Shown one piece after another: positions 62,669 through 64,000 of a DNA stretch of 64,000 bases. A model generated the notes under the pieces. The model ran no database searches. It was given only the letters and a program-made list of their open reading frames with translations, and was not told the DNA's origin. Source of the stretch: Pseudonocardia autotrophica (GTDB lineage: Bacteria > Actinomycetota > Actinomycetes > Mycobacteriales > Pseudonocardiaceae). Location of the stretch: NCBI RefSeq assembly GCF_003945385.1, contig NZ_AP018920.1, forward strand, positions 2,542,001-2,606,000, given 5' to 3'. Position 1 is the first letter of the stretch. Each line of letters opens with the position of its first letter. A program made the translations under genes and the position numbers.

Positions 62669-64000
62669 ATGCCCGAGACGTCCCGAGTGCCCGGGGGCGA
62701 CCCGGCGGGCGCCGGTGATCCGATGGCGGCGCCGGAGCGGATACCCGCCGGAAACGCGCTCGATCCGCACCTGGTCCGCGCGATGGAGGGCTGGGGCGCC
62801 GCGGGGGTGCGCGAGCCGGTGTTCCGGGAGGGGCCGCTGCACCTGCCGCAGTCGATGCACTGGCCGTCCGGCTGGCCCGGCCGTACCCGGCTCGGCGCGC
62901 AGATGGCCTACCTGCTGGCCGGTCTCCCGCTGGCGATCCTCAGCGGACTGGTCGTGATCATCGGGCTGGCACTCGGTGCCGGGACGTTCGTCGCCTGGAT
63001 CGGGATCCCGATCACGGTCGGCACGCTGGCTGCCGCCCGCGGGTTCGCCGAGTTGGAGCGGCGCGCCACCGAGGCGGCGACCGGGATGCCGCTGCCGCCG
63101 CACCACTACCGGCCCAACCGGGGCCGGCGGCTGATGGGCAGGCTGTTCCGGGCCCTGGTCGACCCGCAGAGCTGGCGCGACGTCGCGCACGCGGTCACCG
63201 CGCTACCGCTGCGCGCGGTGACCGCGGCCGTCGCGCTCGCCTGGTCGGTGACCGGGCTCGGCGGGCTGCTCTACGTGTTCTGGCAGTGGTCGATCCCGCG
63301 GGGCAGCGAGGACTGGACCCTGTTCCGGTCGGTCACCGGAGTCCACTCGGGCGTCGGGGACATCGCGCTGAACACCGGCCTCGGGGTCCTGCTGCTGGTC
63401 ACGCTGCCGACGGTGGTGCGCTGGCTGACCGACGTGCGTGCACTGCTGGCCCGCGGCCTGCTCACCAACCAGACCGCAGCGCTGCGGGCCCGCGCGCTGG
63501 CACTCGCGTCCGGCCGGCGGGCCGCGGTCGCCGCGGAGGCGCAGACGCTGCGGCGGCTGGAACGCGACATCCACGACGGGCCGCAGCAGCGACTGGTCCG
63601 GCTCGGCATGGATCTCGAGTCCGCCGTGCGCCGGCTGGACGACGATCCCGAGCGCGCCCGCCCGCTGCTGCACGAGGCGCTGGAGCAGACCCACGAGGCG
63701 CTGTCCGAGCTGCGTGCGCTGTCCCGCGGCATCGCCCCGCCGATCCTCGCCGACCGGGGTCTCGGGCCGGCGCTGGCCGCCGCGGCCGGCCGGTGCCCGG
63801 TCCCGGTGGATCTCGATGTCGGGCTCGACGCGGGCGCCCGCCTCCCCGCGCTGGTCGAGAACACCGCGTACTTCGTGGTGTCCGAGGCGCTGACCAACAT
63901 CGCCAAGCACGCCGGCGCGTCGGCGGTGTCGGTGACGGTGACCGCCGACGAGACCCTGCTGCGGGTCGTGGTCCGCGACGACGGCCGCGGCGGCGCCCAC
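62669..64000 (+). CDS. NarL-type sensor histidine kinase (3' end outside window)
   Basis: At least 444 residues; the frame runs open to the window edge. The N-terminal about 75 residues are disordered, followed by four membrane helices (about 77-115 as a pair, about 190-215 and 230-250) in a sensor domain. The dimerisation box is RRLERDIHDGPQQRLVRLG with the phosphorylated His. The ATPase part has FVVSEALTNIAKHAGASA (N box) and VVRDDGRGGAH (G1 box). A response regulator should follow outside the window. ATG at 62669 has GGAGGGGG upstream. Confidence 0.9.
   Translation, partial: MPETSRVPGGDPAGAGDPMAAPERIPAGNALDPHLVRAMEGWGAAGVREPVFREGPLHLPQSMHWPSGWPGRTRLGAQMAYLLAGLPLAILSGLVVIIGLALGAGTFVAWIGIPITVGTLAAARGFAELERRATEAATGMPLPPHHYRPNRGRRLMGRLFRALVDPQSWRDVAHAVTALPLRAVTAAVALAWSVTGLGGLLYVFWQWSIPRGSEDWTLFRSVTGVHSGVGDIALNTGLGVLLLVTLPTVVRWLTDVRALLARGLLTNQTAALRARALALASGRRAAVAAEAQTLRRLERDIHDGPQQRLVRLGMDLESAVRRLDDDPERARPLLHEALEQTHEALSELRALSRGIAPPILADRGLGPALAAAAGRCPVPVDLDVGLDAGARLPALVENTAYFVVSEALTNIAKHAGASAVSVTVTADETLLRVVVRDDGRGGAH

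Noticed and set aside
1..64000. CRISPR arrays
   Set aside because: No regularly spaced repeats of 25-40 bp with unique spacers were seen; the repeat islands have other structure.

Overview
The window is high-GC actinobacterial DNA. Many genes start with GTG and same-strand neighbours often overlap by ATGA or GTGA. From about 28.6 kb to the right end the gene order (glnA, RDD protein, DUF4191 protein, lipA, lipB, TIGR01777 epimerase, sucB, lpd, pepA, gcvT, ilvE, cobS, cobU/cobT, DUF3043 protein, glycerate kinase, erpA/HesB, adoK-like kinase, asnB, ctaC, ctaF) closely follows the Mycobacterium tuberculosis Rv2220-to-Rv2199c segment as I recall it. This half is therefore old, conserved chromosome. 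The style and extra genes fit a Pseudonocardiales-type actinomycete; the genus is inference.

The left part (1 to about 28.1 kb) is accessory and heavily rearranged. It opens with an IS3-family element that cuts off dabA of a DabA/DabB-type inorganic-carbon uptake locus. The intact dabB, a small hypothetical gene, a divergent winged-helix regulator, a DUF6671 zinc-ribbon protein and an extra MurF-like ligase follow. Next comes a scar: the tail of a possible Sua5-domain protein, half of a second IS3 element, a complete IS21-family element carrying a third gene, and the tail of a VWA-domain protein. A CorA transporter, an XRE/TPR regulator with a HAD phosphatase, and a frameshifted gene lie beyond it.

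From 15.3 to 28.1 kb there is a conjugative type IV secretion block. Nine closely spaced minus-strand genes encode a ParA-like protein, a pilin-like protein, a lipoprotein, VirB6-like, SCO6880, VirB4-like and VirD4-like proteins, a DUF4913 protein and a peptidoglycan hydrolase. Downstream of them is a lipoprotein gene split by an IS5-type insertion whose 3-bp target duplication can be read directly. A divergent sigma-like regulator and small cargo genes lie on the other side of the control region. No relaxase, integrase or replication gene is visible, so the block is either part of a larger element or a remnant.

In the core half, glutamine synthetase has a recognisable double GlnR box. The lipoate genes (lipB, lipA) sit near the lipoylated E2 (sucB) and its E3 (lpd), so cofactor synthesis and its target enzyme are close together. 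cobS and a fused cobU-cobT form the late cobalamin (nucleotide-loop) pathway. ctaC and ctaF are cytochrome c oxidase subunits. The most unusual non-coding stretch is 60.25-61.38 kb, which holds four copies of a structured palindromic repeat plus other simple repeats.
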